From assembly GCA_036297385.1 (NCBI GenBank), contig JAXJLD010000133.1, forward strand, positions 28,127 to 92,126: 64,000 nt of DNA, written 5' to 3'. This DNA is from Ventricola sp036297385. GTDB taxonomy: Bacteria; Bacillota; Clostridia; Christensenellales; Aristaeellaceae. Shown here piece by piece: positions 43,928 through 52,611 of the stretch. Within the stretch, counting starts at the first letter, position 1; each line of letters begins with the position of its first letter. The notes below the pieces were generated by a model that saw only the letters and a list, made by a program, of their open reading frames with translations, did no database searches and was not told the DNA's origin. Made by a program: the position numbers and the translations under genes.

Positions 43928-44018
43928 ACCGGCACGCAGGCGACATGAAGCCTGCCTGACTTTGATGCGCTTCATTTGAACGTGGATGGACGGAAATATT
44001 TTCCTCAAAAGTTGCAAG

Positions 44019-44069
44019 AAAACCCTCCTGCGAATCGTCATATAAGAAAAGACGATGCGGGAGGGTTTT
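44019..44069 (+). promoter_or_regulatory. Long hairpin containing the ribosome-binding site of the SH3 gene
   Basis: The arm 44019-44039 pairs with 44051-44069 in about 19 pairs (two-base bulge, one G-U) around the loop ATATAAGAAAA. The 3' arm contains GGGAGGG, the only ribosome-binding site for ATG 44073, and ends in TTTTG. It could be a terminator of the preceding gene, a translation-blocking leader, or both. Confidence 0.75.
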
Positions 44070-44072
44070 GTC

Positions 44073-45146
44073 ATGATGAAGAGATTTGTCATGCTGCTGC
44101 TGGCGGTCGGGCTGTGCATGGGAACAGCCTGTGCGCTGGCGGGGGATTACGGCGAAGCGGTGATCGACGGGCGGGATTCCTCGCGGGTGCATCTGCGTGC
44201 AGCGCCCTCTAAGGAGGCGGAATCGCTGGGACTGTATTTCACCGGCACGCCCGTGGAGTGTCGCTCCGATCCCAATGGCGAATGGGTTGAGGTGAAGATT
44301 GAACGGGAGACAGGCTACATCAAATCGCATTATCTCCGGCGCGGCGAGGCGGCAGAGCGCGTGAAGCCGCGCTTCAAAAAGGGGACGGTGACGGCAATCA
44401 ACTGGGCGCGGATGCGGGCAGGTCCTTCGACGGAATACCAGTTTGTGCGCAAGGTGAACAACGGTGCAAACGTGACGATCATGGGTGAGACGGATGAACA
44501 CTGGTATTATGTAAAGGTGGGCAAGGATACCGGCTTTATCAGCGCGAATCTGGTCAGCATGGGCGGCTCGTCTGGAGGCTCCGGAACATCCGGCGGCACC
44601 GGAACAACCGGTGGCACCGGAACATCCGGCGGCAATTCGGGCACTGAAGTGAGCTGGAAGGCGCTTTATCGCGCATATGTGCAGGGCGGCGGGTCATCTG
44701 AAAATCGTTACAGCCTGATTCACGTCAATGGCGACAGCGTGCCGGAACTGGCTATCCGAACGGCTGCTGAGGCGAGCGGAAGCCAGATTCTGACCTGCCG
44801 CGCGGGTCATATCGAGGTCTTGCAGACGCAGCGCCGCCAGTTTCACTATATTGAGCGGGGCAATCGCCTCTGCAACAGCGATGGATTGATGGATCAGTAT
44901 TTTGATCGGGTGTATGAGCTTCGCGACGGCAAGTGGGTGTGCATAGCCAGCGGCGAGTATTACGGCGCGGGAAGCGGCTGGAGCGAATCCATGCAGCGCT
45001 ATATCTGCCAGACGTATGTATGGAATGGTCAGCAAACGACCATGGAAGGGTATTGGTCGGCGCTCAATCGGGTGTTCCCGATGAATCAGAAGAAAACACC
45101 GGCCTTTGAATATGATTACCAGCAGATTCTCGATGTGCTGAAGTGA
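44073..45146 (+). CDS. Secreted protein with two SH3-type domains and an unknown C-terminal domain
   Basis: The 357-residue protein begins with a signal sequence (residues 3-23). Two bacterial SH3 domains follow (about 27-92 with VHLRAAPSKEAESL, and about 103-163 with ARMRAGPSTEYQF), the type that binds cell-wall peptides. A Gly-Ser-Thr linker (about 164-192) leads to a C-terminal domain (about 195-357) I do not recognise, which holds several aromatic and Tyr-rich segments. ATG 44073 is used for its 7-base distance to GGGAGGG; ATG 44055 falls inside the hairpin. No enzymatic motif is visible. Confidence 0.78.
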   Translation: MMKRFVMLLLAVGLCMGTACALAGDYGEAVIDGRDSSRVHLRAAPSKEAESLGLYFTGTPVECRSDPNGEWVEVKIERETGYIKSHYLRRGEAAERVKPRFKKGTVTAINWARMRAGPSTEYQFVRKVNNGANVTIMGETDEHWYYVKVGKDTGFISANLVSMGGSSGGSGTSGGTGTTGGTGTSGGNSGTEVSWKALYRAYVQGGGSSENRYSLIHVNGDSVPELAIRTAAEASGSQILTCRAGHIEVLQTQRRQFHYIERGNRLCNSDGLMDQYFDRVYELRDGKWVCIASGEYYGAGSGWSESMQRYICQTYVWNGQQTTMEGYWSALNRVFPMNQKKTPAFEYDYQQILDVLK

Positions 45147-45201
45147 GCGCAGGTGCGCACACAATATCCGAGAAAGCAGAAGGATGAGAGGGGTAAATGC
45201 T

Positions 45202-45426
45202 ATGATGTGTCCATATTGCGGGAAAGAGATGAGAAAGGGTTTTCTGATGAGTTCGATGCCTATCAGCTTTACAATGGATGCCCCGGACAAGCTCTTTCGG
45301 ATCAAAAAACAGGACGATATGGAATTGAGCAAAGGGAGCGGAATGTCCATCCCACATTGCACCGCCTATCATTGCCCGGACTGCAAGAAGATCATCGCGG
45401 AGGACGGCACGGCAGAAAAGGAATGA
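45202..45426 (+). CDS. Small zinc-ribbon protein (CPYCGKEM type)
   Basis: The 74-residue protein has an N-terminal CPYCGKEMRKGFL and a C-terminal CPDCKK, two CxxC pairs expected to bind zinc, with a 45-residue middle. The layout matches small DUF6487-like proteins of Clostridia, of unknown function. ATG 45202 follows GAGAGGGG; upstream in-frame codons are not supported. Confidence 0.72.
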   Translation: MMCPYCGKEMRKGFLMSSMPISFTMDAPDKLFRIKKQDDMELSKGSGMSIPHCTAYHCPDCKKIIAEDGTAEKE

Positions 45427-45584
45427 AAATGCCGTTTTCGTCATGTAAAGTGCGTGGAATCATATCGTATGAGTTTTGGAATCAAACGATCAAAAAGCGC
45501 AAAGCTGTTGCCTGAGGGGGCGTGGCATAGGGCTGTTTCTATTTAGAAGCGGCATCAGAACCGGTGTTGGATAGGAGGATGGAT

Positions 45585-45845
45585 ATGCGGCAAAAGGCAC
45601 TGCCTCTGTTTCGGTTTGCAATAGCATGGATGCTGGTTTTCTCATGGGCGCTGATGATGTTTTTGCCTGCGTTTACCGATACGATGTTCTTTTGGACTTG
45701 GATTTGTATAACGGCGGGCTGCAATTTGATGTACGCTTTCTTGAGAGAAAAGTATGCTTTCGTGCCTCAAACCAGCAAAGCAGAAAAATGGATAGCGGTA
45801 CTCATGATCGGATCGCTGTTTGTCAGGCTTCTGTTTTTTCGGTAA
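45585..45845 (+). CDS. Small membrane protein, unknown function
   Basis: The 86-residue protein has three hydrophobic stretches (about 9-25, 28-46 and 66-83) with a basic loop between the second and third. ATG 45585 is chosen because AGGAGG (45573-45578) is 6 bases upstream, while ATG 45579 abuts it. No family recognised. The preceding 158-base gap shows no other signal. Confidence 0.6.
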   Translation: MRQKALPLFRFAIAWMLVFSWALMMFLPAFTDTMFFWTWICITAGCNLMYAFLREKYAFVPQTSKAEKWIAVLMIGSLFVRLLFFR

Positions 45846-45876
45846 TCAATGAAAAGAACAAAAGGAGAGTGCAAAA

Positions 45877-46260
45877 GTGATTCGGGATTTGATGTATATC
45901 GAGTTGAAAACAGGATATTCGGATGATGGTCCGGCATGGATTGGATATGTGAAAACGTCCAAGACCAAGAAAACGATTTACTTCAACGACCATGCTTTTC
46001 AGAAAAGCTTGGGGAACTACGCCAACTATGTGGATATCGAAAATGGTGACGAGTATTGGATTTCCGGGCTCAAAAAGAACGAGAGCAACCGTCATTGGGC
46101 GGGGCATGGAAAGATCAGGATTGACCGCAGAGCCGTTCCTGAATATCTTGAGTGGATTGGAGAGCGGGAGCTGCCGTCAAACTTGTTTGATGTGGTGGAT
46201 ATGGAAGATCGTTTTCCTGTGGAGCGAGTGAATGCGCTGCTGAATGAAAAAGAGTCTTGA
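45877..46260 (+). CDS. Conserved hypothetical protein, 127 residues
   Basis: The soluble protein starts at GTG 45877 (GGAGAG upstream), possibly at ATG 45892. The opening YIELKTGYSDDGPAWIGYV and the segment TIYFNDHAFQKS look like a conserved small domain seen across gut bacteria, without known function. The remainder has WISGLKKNESNRHWAG and an acidic end. It is 31 bases after the small membrane gene. Confidence 0.65.
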   Translation: MIRDLMYIELKTGYSDDGPAWIGYVKTSKTKKTIYFNDHAFQKSLGNYANYVDIENGDEYWISGLKKNESNRHWAGHGKIRIDRRAVPEYLEWIGERELPSNLFDVVDMEDRFPVERVNALLNEKES

Positions 46261-46400
46261 TGCTGTTCGTATTGGAAAGGGCTTCATCTTGCGTGAAGCG
46301 AAGGGTTTGAACAGCGCGAAATATGCAGATCATCGGTACATAGGAAAAACGATGCGCGATATGAATGTGTTCAAGCCATAAAAGAGGGCTCGTGTGCAAA

Positions 46401-47156
46401 ATGGTGCGCGGAATTGAAAAACAAAAGATCAGGAAATGGAGCGTGAAAGCCATGGGGCGTGCAGGCGTTTGGGCTGCGGTTGTATTGGCGCTCGGATTGG
46501 GGCTTGGAAATGGCGGAGGGAATGGGATGATGCAGGAAGCAAATGCAAAGACGTATGCGCAGATTGCGGAGACATTTGAGCAGTTTGGCGTAACGGGGGC
46601 GAACGAGGAGATGCTCGCGTCCTTGGAAGAGGGCTATGCCGAATTGCCGCCGGAGGTCATTTTCAGCAAGGAGGGGAATCTTCTGTCCGTTCTGGGCATG
46701 GGGGAGTTTGACCCGAACGATATATGGCTGTGGGAGCCCGGTAAGAACGGGGTATACAGCTTTGACGTCGAGGTGTTCGATGAACAGCGTATGTACACGA
46801 ATTTCCTGCGGGGTGTTTCGGCGCTTGACAGCGAGGCGCTCTGCTTTGAGAACATTCGCGAAGATACCAGCGGAATGAATGAGGAAGAGGGGACGGGAAC
46901 GCGAACCGTTTCCTTTGATTGGCACGGACAGACATTCGAGCTGGAAGCCAATGTGTATGGCGATTGGTTTGATCTCGGCGTAGCGGATGCGCTCAACGCG
47001 ATCATCAAGGCACGGGAAACCGGGAAACAGCTTTATTTTACGAGCGATGGATATCAGGAATGTGTCGTCTTTTATCGGGAGCCGGAGTGGGCGGAAGCCT
47101 TTCAGCGGGCGACCGGTGTGGAATTGTCACCGATGTGCGAGGCGAGCGAGGAATGA
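46401..47156 (+). CDS. Putative secreted protein, unknown function
   Basis: About 251 residues from ATG 46401, though the start is uncertain (GTG 46392 and ATG 46452 are options, none with a clear ribosome-binding site). A hydrophobic Gly/Leu-rich segment follows the basic N-terminus (about residues 20-40), likely a signal or anchor. The rest is acidic with many aromatic residues (WLWEPGKNGVYSFDVEVFDEQ, VSFDWHGQTFELE). No family recognised. The upstream 140-base gap holds a small GCTTCA/TGAAGC hairpin (46281-46299). Confidence 0.55.
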   Translation: MVRGIEKQKIRKWSVKAMGRAGVWAAVVLALGLGLGNGGGNGMMQEANAKTYAQIAETFEQFGVTGANEEMLASLEEGYAELPPEVIFSKEGNLLSVLGMGEFDPNDIWLWEPGKNGVYSFDVEVFDEQRMYTNFLRGVSALDSEALCFENIREDTSGMNEEEGTGTRTVSFDWHGQTFELEANVYGDWFDLGVADALNAIIKARETGKQLYFTSDGYQECVVFYREPEWAEAFQRATGVELSPMCEASEE

Positions 47157-47225
47157 GCGGCGCATGAAGCAGCCTATCCTGTTTATGTTCTAAACACCTT
47201 AGATTTGACCTGAACTGCATACGAA

Positions 47226-47266
47226 AGCCCACCCCTCCGTTTGAAAACCGAACGGAGGGGTGGGCT
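47226..47266 (-). terminator. Terminator of the minus-strand activase operon
   Basis: A perfect 16-bp stem (47226-47241 with 47251-47266) around a 9-base loop lies just past the stop of the minus-strand gene. On the minus strand TTTCG follows. It may also end the converging plus-strand gene. Confidence 0.8.
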
Positions 47267-47282
47267 GATTGATGGGATGAAG

Positions 47283-48617
47283 TCAATTTCCGCAGGCTGC
47301 ACAGTTGCCGCCGCAGGTTTTGGCTGCCGCCTCATCCTGCGCGATGAGCAGCTCCTGCTGCTGCTTCTTTTTCTCTGCATCGCCCGCGATGGCAAGCATC
47401 AGGCGGATGCGGTTTTCCTGATTGACCTTGGTGGCGGAAAGATCATAGTCGATGGGGACGATGTTGATGCCCGGATGCACCTGCGTCAGGCGGCGAATCA
47501 TGCCTTTGCCCGCAATGTGGTTGGGCAGGCAGCCGAACGGCTGTGCGCAGATGATGTTTTCATAGCCGTTTTCGGCCAATTCCAGCATCTCCGCAGTCAG
47601 CAGCCAGCCCTCGCCCATCTTGCAGCCATAGCCGATTACGTCGCGCACAAGCGTCTTGGTGTGCGCAAACGCAGAGGGCGGCACAAAGGCCGGGTGCGCG
47701 GCGATGGCCTCAATGAGCAGCCGCTCCATGCGCTGCACATAGCGCATGAGCAGCGTGCAGAACGCCCATTTGACCGGATTGCCGCCGTAGAGGTCGATGT
47801 CCTCCAAACGGTTATCGATCTTGAAGAGGATGAAGCCCATCAGGCCGGGCAGCATATATTCGCAGTCCTGCGTGCGCAGGAACTCTTCCAGACGGTTGTT
47901 GCCCAGCGGGGAATACTTGACGTAGATTTCGCCGACGATGCCCACGCGCGTCTTTTTTTCATGGCTGCGCTCGATCGCGTCGAAGTCCGCCACGATCTTG
48001 TCCATGTTCGCGCGGATCTCCCGCTGAGAGAGGCCGTGTCCAGCGTTGAACTGGCGGATCAGCTCGGTGTTCCAGCGCTCGATGAGCGCGTCCGTCTCGC
48101 CCTTGTGCGTCTCATACGGGCGGGTCTGATTGGAGACGTGCATGATGCAGTCGCCGTAAACCAGCGAGGAGATGACCTGACGGACGAGCGGAATGGTCAG
48201 CTTGAAGCCGGACGCCTTCTCCAGACCGCTCATGTTCACGGAAATGACGGGGATGTGCTCCAGCCCGGCCTTCTTGAGCGCCTTGCGCAGCAGGAAGATG
48301 TAGTTGCTGGCGCGGCATCCGCCGCCGGTCTGCGTGATGGCAAGGGCGACCTTGTTCAGATCGTACTTGCCGGAGTGCAGCGCGTCGATAAACTGGCCGA
48401 TGACCAGCAGCGCAGGCACGCAGGTGTCGTTGTGAACGTATTTGAGTCCCTCGGCCATGACGCCGGGGCCGTCGTTTTTGAGGATTTCCACGTTGTAGCC
48501 ATTGAGGCGAAAGACCTTTTCCATCAGCGAAAAGTGGAAATCGAGCATATTGGGTGCGAGGATGGTATAGCCCGCCTCGTGCATTTCCTTGGTGAATTCA
48601 ACGTGCTGAACAGACAT
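47283..48617 (-). CDS. Acyl-CoA dehydratase activase-associated protein (C-terminal part of the usual fused form)
   Basis: The 444-residue protein resembles the C-terminal part of the large 2-hydroxyacyl-CoA dehydratase activase-like proteins: ILAPNMLDFHFSLMEKVFRLNGYNVEIL, NDTCVPALLVIGQFIDAL, ITQTGGGCRASNY and QPFGCLPNHIAGKGMI, with conserved Cys residues that may hold an iron-sulfur cluster. It ends with a Cys motif, CGGNCAACGN. ATG 48617 follows AAGGAGG, which lies inside the end of the upstream gene. In many relatives it is joined to the activase in one chain of about 1400 residues. Confidence 0.82.
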   Translation of the reverse strand: MSVQHVEFTKEMHEAGYTILAPNMLDFHFSLMEKVFRLNGYNVEILKNDGPGVMAEGLKYVHNDTCVPALLVIGQFIDALHSGKYDLNKVALAITQTGGGCRASNYIFLLRKALKKAGLEHIPVISVNMSGLEKASGFKLTIPLVRQVISSLVYGDCIMHVSNQTRPYETHKGETDALIERWNTELIRQFNAGHGLSQREIRANMDKIVADFDAIERSHEKKTRVGIVGEIYVKYSPLGNNRLEEFLRTQDCEYMLPGLMGFILFKIDNRLEDIDLYGGNPVKWAFCTLLMRYVQRMERLLIEAIAAHPAFVPPSAFAHTKTLVRDVIGYGCKMGEGWLLTAEMLELAENGYENIICAQPFGCLPNHIAGKGMIRRLTQVHPGINIVPIDYDLSATKVNQENRIRLMLAIAGDAEKKKQQQELLIAQDEAAAKTCGGNCAACGN

Positions 48618-48619
48618 AC

Positions 48620-51574
48620 TCACACCTCCTTCGTGCTTTCGAGCGTATGCTGCTGGTCGATGGCGGCGAACAGGGAACGCAGACGGATGCGCACAGCGCC
48701 GAGGTTGGTGATCTCGTCGATCTTGATCTGCGTGTAGATTTTGCCGTTGTCCTCCAGAATCTCGCGCACCTCATCGGTGGTGATCGCATCCACGCCGCAG
48801 CCAAAGGAAACGAGTTGTACGAGATTCATGTCCTTCTGCGCGGTGATATAGCGGGCAGCGGCATAGAGCCGCGCGTGGTATGTCCACTGATTGAGCACGC
48901 CGGTGGGCGCTTTTTCCATGTGCTGTGCGAGCGAATCCTCGGTAACGACCGCCGCACCGAAGCCGGCGATCAGCTTATCGATGCCGTGGTTGATCTCAGG
49001 ATCGATGTGATACGGGCGGCCGACCAGCACGATGATGCGGCGGCCTTCGCGGCGCGCGGCGGCGATCATTTCCTCGCCCTTTTGGCGGATATCGGCCATG
49101 TAGGCATCGTAGGCGGCAAAGGCGGCGTCGCTGGCGGTGCGCACCTCGTGCAGCGTGATATCCGGGAAGTGCCTTTGCAGGATGGCGGCGACCTTCTTGG
49201 GGAAGTGATGGCGGTGATCCAGTCCGACGTAGTCGTGGATGAAGTCGATCTCGCGCACGCGCGGCATATTGGCGGAGATAACCTCCGGGTAATAGGCGAC
49301 GACCGGGCAGTTATAGTGGTTGTCGCCCAGTTTCTCATCCAGATTGTAGCTCATGCAGGGGTAGAAGATGTGCTTTACGCCCTGCTCGATGAGCCACTCC
49401 ACATGACCGTGCATCAGCTTGGCAGGGAAGCAGACGGTATCCGAAGGGATGGTCGCCTGACCGCTGATGTAGAGCTTGCGGGAGGAGAAGGGGGAAACCA
49501 CCACATCGAAGCCGAGGGCGTCAAAGAAAGCGTGCCAGAACGGGAGCAGCTCATACAGGTTCAGACCCAGCGGCAGCCCGATCTGTCCACGCGGTGCATT
49601 TTCGCGGCGCGATTCCATGATGGCCTTGAGCTTTTCCTGCTTGTAGGCGTACAGGTTCAGGCTGCCGGAAGCGTGGCTGCCAGCCACAGGACGATCGCAG
49701 CGGTTGCCGCTGATATAGCGCCGTCCTGCGCCGAAGGTATTGATCGTCAGGCGGCAATGGTTCTCGCAGCCGTTGCAGCGCGTGGTCTTGACCTCGCTGC
49801 TGAAGCTGTGCAGCGCATCGAGGCTGAGCACGGTGCTCTCGCCGGGGATCAACGCACGCTGGGCCTTGGCGTACAGCGCCGCGCCGTATGCGCCCATCAG
49901 CCCGGCGATGTCGGGCCGGACAACCTCGGTTTGCAGCTCGTGCTCAAAGGCGCGAAGCACCGCATCGTTGAGGAAGGTGCCGCCCTGCACGACGATGTGC
50001 CGCCCCAGATCCTGTGCGCTGGAGCAGCGGATGACCTTGTACAGCGCGTTCTTGACGACAGAGATGGACAAGCCCGCAGAGATATCGGTCACATCCGCGC
50101 CGTCCTTCTGCGCCTGCTTGACGGAGGAATTCATGAACACCGTGCAGCGGGAGCCGAGATCGACCGGCTTGCGTGCCGCCAAACCGAGCTGCGCAAACTC
50201 CGCGATGTCATACCCCAGCGCATTGGCGAAGGTTTGCAGGAAGGAGCCGCAGCCGGAGGAGCAGGCTTCGTTGAGGAAGATGTTGTCAATCACGCCATTG
50301 TGAATCTTGAAGCACTTGATGTCCTGCCCGCCGATGTCGATGATGAAATCGACGTCCGGCATGAACGCCTTGGCGGCGGTAAAGTGCGCTACCGTCTCCA
50401 CCAGACCAAAGTCCACGCCGAAGGCACTGCGGATGAGATCCTCGCCGTAGCCGGTGACAGCGCCTGCGCGGATCGTCCAGTTCGGGTGTTCGGTACGCAG
50501 GTCGGTCAGGAAGCTGCGCACGTGCGGAACGGGATCGCCGGAGTTGGACTGATAGCGGGTGAGCAGCAGCTCGCCGTCCTTGGAGATGACGACGGACTTA
50601 ATCGTGGTGGAGCCGGAGTCCACGCCCAGGTAGACATCGCCTGCGTAATCATCGGGATCGCGGCGTGCCACTTTGGCACGCGTATGCCGCTCGCGGAAAG
50701 CGCACAGATCAGCCTCCGTTTCAAACAGAGGCGGCAAAGCGTTGTAGCTCTCCGTGCTGTGGAAGGCATCGATGGCCTCGATGCTTTCGCGCAGCGTCAT
50801 GGGCTCCATGGCCTGATGTGCTGCGCCGAGCGCGACAAAATACAGCGAGTGCTCTGGGCAGAGGCCGGAAAGGCCGAGTGCTTCGTCAAAACAGGTGCGC
50901 AGTTCGCTCATAAATGTGAGCGGGCCGCCAAGGTAGACCACCTTGCCTTCGATTGGACGGCCCTGAGCAAGTCCGGCGATGGTCTGATTGACCACGGCCA
51001 TGAAGATGGAGCGCGCCACATCCGCGCGCCGCGCACCCTGATTGAGCAGCGGCTGCACGTCGGTCTTGGCGAATACACCGCAGCGGGAAGCGATGGTATA
51101 GGTGCGCTCGGCTTGGGCGGCTTCTTCGTTCATCTGAGCCGGGGTGATGCCCAGCAGCGTGGCCATTTGGTCGATGAACGCGCCGGTGCCGCCAGCGCAG
51201 GAACCATTCATGCGCACTTCAAGCGTTCCTTTGAGGAAGAGGATTTTCGCGTCCTCGCCGCCCAGCTCGATAATCACATCGGTGCCGGGCAGATACAGGT
51301 CGGCGGCCACCTTGGTGGCATAGACCTCCTGCACAAACGGAATGTGTGCGCCCAGCGCAAGGCCCATGCCCGCAGAACCGGAGATGCTCAGGCGCACCGG
51401 TGCACCCTTGATCACATCGCAGTCAAGGCGGGTGAGCAGCTCCCGCGTCTTTTGGCTGATGAGGGAGTAGTGCCTGTCGTAACAGGAATAGACGATCTCG
51501 TCTTGACTGTTGAGAACAACGCACTTAATGGTCGTGGAACCGATGTCCAGGCCGATTCGTAAGGTATCGGACAT
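48620..51574 (-). CDS. Acyl-CoA dehydratase activase with two ASKHA ATPase domains and a DUF2229 region
   Basis: The 984-residue protein has two BcrAD/BadFG-type ATPase domains: the first begins GLDIGSTTIKCVVL (about residue 7), the second GVDSGSTTIKSVVI (about 324). Each has the Cys that holds a bridging iron-sulfur cluster (NGSCAGGTGAFIDQ and NEACSSGCGSF). From about 640 the DUF2229 region follows (GCENHCRLTINTFG). Classical activases inject an electron into 2-hydroxyacyl-CoA dehydratases; the role of these long forms is not established. The next gene begins within the stop region, so both are coupled. AAAGGAG precedes ATG 51574. Confidence 0.88.
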   Translation of the reverse strand: MSDTLRIGLDIGSTTIKCVVLNSQDEIVYSCYDRHYSLISQKTRELLTRLDCDVIKGAPVRLSISGSAGMGLALGAHIPFVQEVYATKVAADLYLPGTDVIIELGGEDAKILFLKGTLEVRMNGSCAGGTGAFIDQMATLLGITPAQMNEEAAQAERTYTIASRCGVFAKTDVQPLLNQGARRADVARSIFMAVVNQTIAGLAQGRPIEGKVVYLGGPLTFMSELRTCFDEALGLSGLCPEHSLYFVALGAAHQAMEPMTLRESIEAIDAFHSTESYNALPPLFETEADLCAFRERHTRAKVARRDPDDYAGDVYLGVDSGSTTIKSVVISKDGELLLTRYQSNSGDPVPHVRSFLTDLRTEHPNWTIRAGAVTGYGEDLIRSAFGVDFGLVETVAHFTAAKAFMPDVDFIIDIGGQDIKCFKIHNGVIDNIFLNEACSSGCGSFLQTFANALGYDIAEFAQLGLAARKPVDLGSRCTVFMNSSVKQAQKDGADVTDISAGLSISVVKNALYKVIRCSSAQDLGRHIVVQGGTFLNDAVLRAFEHELQTEVVRPDIAGLMGAYGAALYAKAQRALIPGESTVLSLDALHSFSSEVKTTRCNGCENHCRLTINTFGAGRRYISGNRCDRPVAGSHASGSLNLYAYKQEKLKAIMESRRENAPRGQIGLPLGLNLYELLPFWHAFFDALGFDVVVSPFSSRKLYISGQATIPSDTVCFPAKLMHGHVEWLIEQGVKHIFYPCMSYNLDEKLGDNHYNCPVVAYYPEVISANMPRVREIDFIHDYVGLDHRHHFPKKVAAILQRHFPDITLHEVRTASDAAFAAYDAYMADIRQKGEEMIAAARREGRRIIVLVGRPYHIDPEINHGIDKLIAGFGAAVVTEDSLAQHMEKAPTGVLNQWTYHARLYAAARYITAQKDMNLVQLVSFGCGVDAITTDEVREILEDNGKIYTQIKIDEITNLGAVRIRLRSLFAAIDQQHTLESTKEV

Positions 51575-51668
51575 GATCGTGCTCCTTTCTGAAATGTCAT
51601 CTATGGAAAACGTGTTTTTCTAGGTGTAGACAGGAAAAATTGCCGCAGACAGTCCATGTCGATCTCAT

Positions 51669-51697
51669 ATTATAGTGGATACAAAATGGAGTTTCAA
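51669..51697 (-). promoter_or_regulatory. Promoter of the activase operon (minus strand)
   Basis: On the minus strand TTGAAA (51697-51692) and TATAAT (51674-51669) with a 17-base spacer. Confidence 0.8.
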
Positions 51698-51799
51698 CCA
51701 GAAAATAAAAAGAGTCAATTTTTGCATAATGATTCTGAATGGAATTTGTGAGATGGTGCCTTAATATTTCTGAATGTCTTGTGAAATGAACTGCATAGC

Positions 51800-51828
51800 T
51801 TGAAGAAATGGACATGATCTGCTATAAT
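51800..51828 (+). promoter_or_regulatory. Promoter of the trmH-plsX unit
   Basis: TTGAAG (51800-51805) and TATAAT (51823-51828), 17 bases apart. It is divergent to the activase promoter about 100 bases away. Confidence 0.8.
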
Positions 51829-51870
51829 TTCAAGATGGTTGAATGTGCGTATGAAAAAGGAGGAGCGGCC

Positions 51871-52611
51871 GTGGCCAAGCTGGAGGCTTATCATAAATCC
51901 CTGGATTATTCGTATGCGCCGGGCATTTTCCCGGCGACGGAATGCCTGAAAAATGCGCCGCAGCGCTGCTTGCGTCTGCTGCTCTCCAGCGCCAGCGAGC
52001 ACAGCGAAGGTGCGCAGCACCTGCGTGCGCAGGCGGAGGCCTGTGGTGTGCGCGTGGAACTGGCGGACAGGGCGCTGGAGCGCATCAGCAAGAAGGAAAA
52101 CTGTTTCGCGGCGATGGTGTATCGCAAGCAGGAGGGCGTGTTTGTGCAGGGCGCACCGCATATCGTGCTGGTCAATCCCAGCGACAGCGGCAATCTGGGC
52201 ACCATCCTGCGCACGGCGCTGGGCTTTGGGCTGACGAATATCGCCATCATCCGCCCGGCGGTTGATTCGGATGATCCGCGCGTCACGCGCGCTTCGATGG
52301 GGGCGGCGTTTTCCCTGAACATCCGCCACTTTGATTCCTTTGAGGCGTATCGGGCGGAGGAGCCTGCGCGGCAGCTCTTTCCATTTATGCTCACCGGCGC
52401 GGTGCCGCTTGAAGAGGCGGTGAGACGGGTCAATGGCGAATTCGCGCTGGTCTTTGGCAACGAGGCGACTGGCTTGCCAGATGTGTTTGCCGAGCTGGGC
52501 GTGAGCACGCTGATTCCGCACCGCGCCAATATTGATTCGCTGAATCTCGCCATTGCGGCGGGCATCGGTATGTATGCCTTTACCAATCGTCAGGAGGCTG
52601 AATGCAAATGA
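51871..52611 (+). CDS. TrmH/SpoU-family RNA methyltransferase (second copy)
   Basis: The 246-residue SPOUT methylase has NPSDSGNLGTILRTALGFG, the FGNEATGLP motif and IPHRANIDSLNLAIAAGIGMY. GTG 51871 is used since AAAGGAGGAG lies 6 bases before it and the predicted transcript starts only about 35 bases upstream. It differs from the copy at 30866 in lacking the long N-terminal domain (here about 90 residues). It overlaps plsX (ATGA), an arrangement I do not know from Bacillus. Confidence 0.88.
   Translation: MAKLEAYHKSLDYSYAPGIFPATECLKNAPQRCLRLLLSSASEHSEGAQHLRAQAEACGVRVELADRALERISKKENCFAAMVYRKQEGVFVQGAPHIVLVNPSDSGNLGTILRTALGFGLTNIAIIRPAVDSDDPRVTRASMGAAFSLNIRHFDSFEAYRAEEPARQLFPFMLTGAVPLEEAVRRVNGEFALVFGNEATGLPDVFAELGVSTLIPHRANIDSLNLAIAAGIGMYAFTNRQEAECK

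Noticed and set aside
45427..45584. Possible small gene or RNA between the zinc ribbon and the small membrane protein
   Set aside because: No ribosome-binding site, no stable paired element and no promoter pattern were found.
47226..47266. CRISPR-like or attachment-site repeat
   Set aside because: It is a single inverted repeat placed at the end of two convergent genes, better explained as a terminator.
47241..51562. Long plus-strand frames opposite the two activase genes
   Set aside because: The minus-strand products have clear ATPase motifs and a promoter; the plus frames have none.
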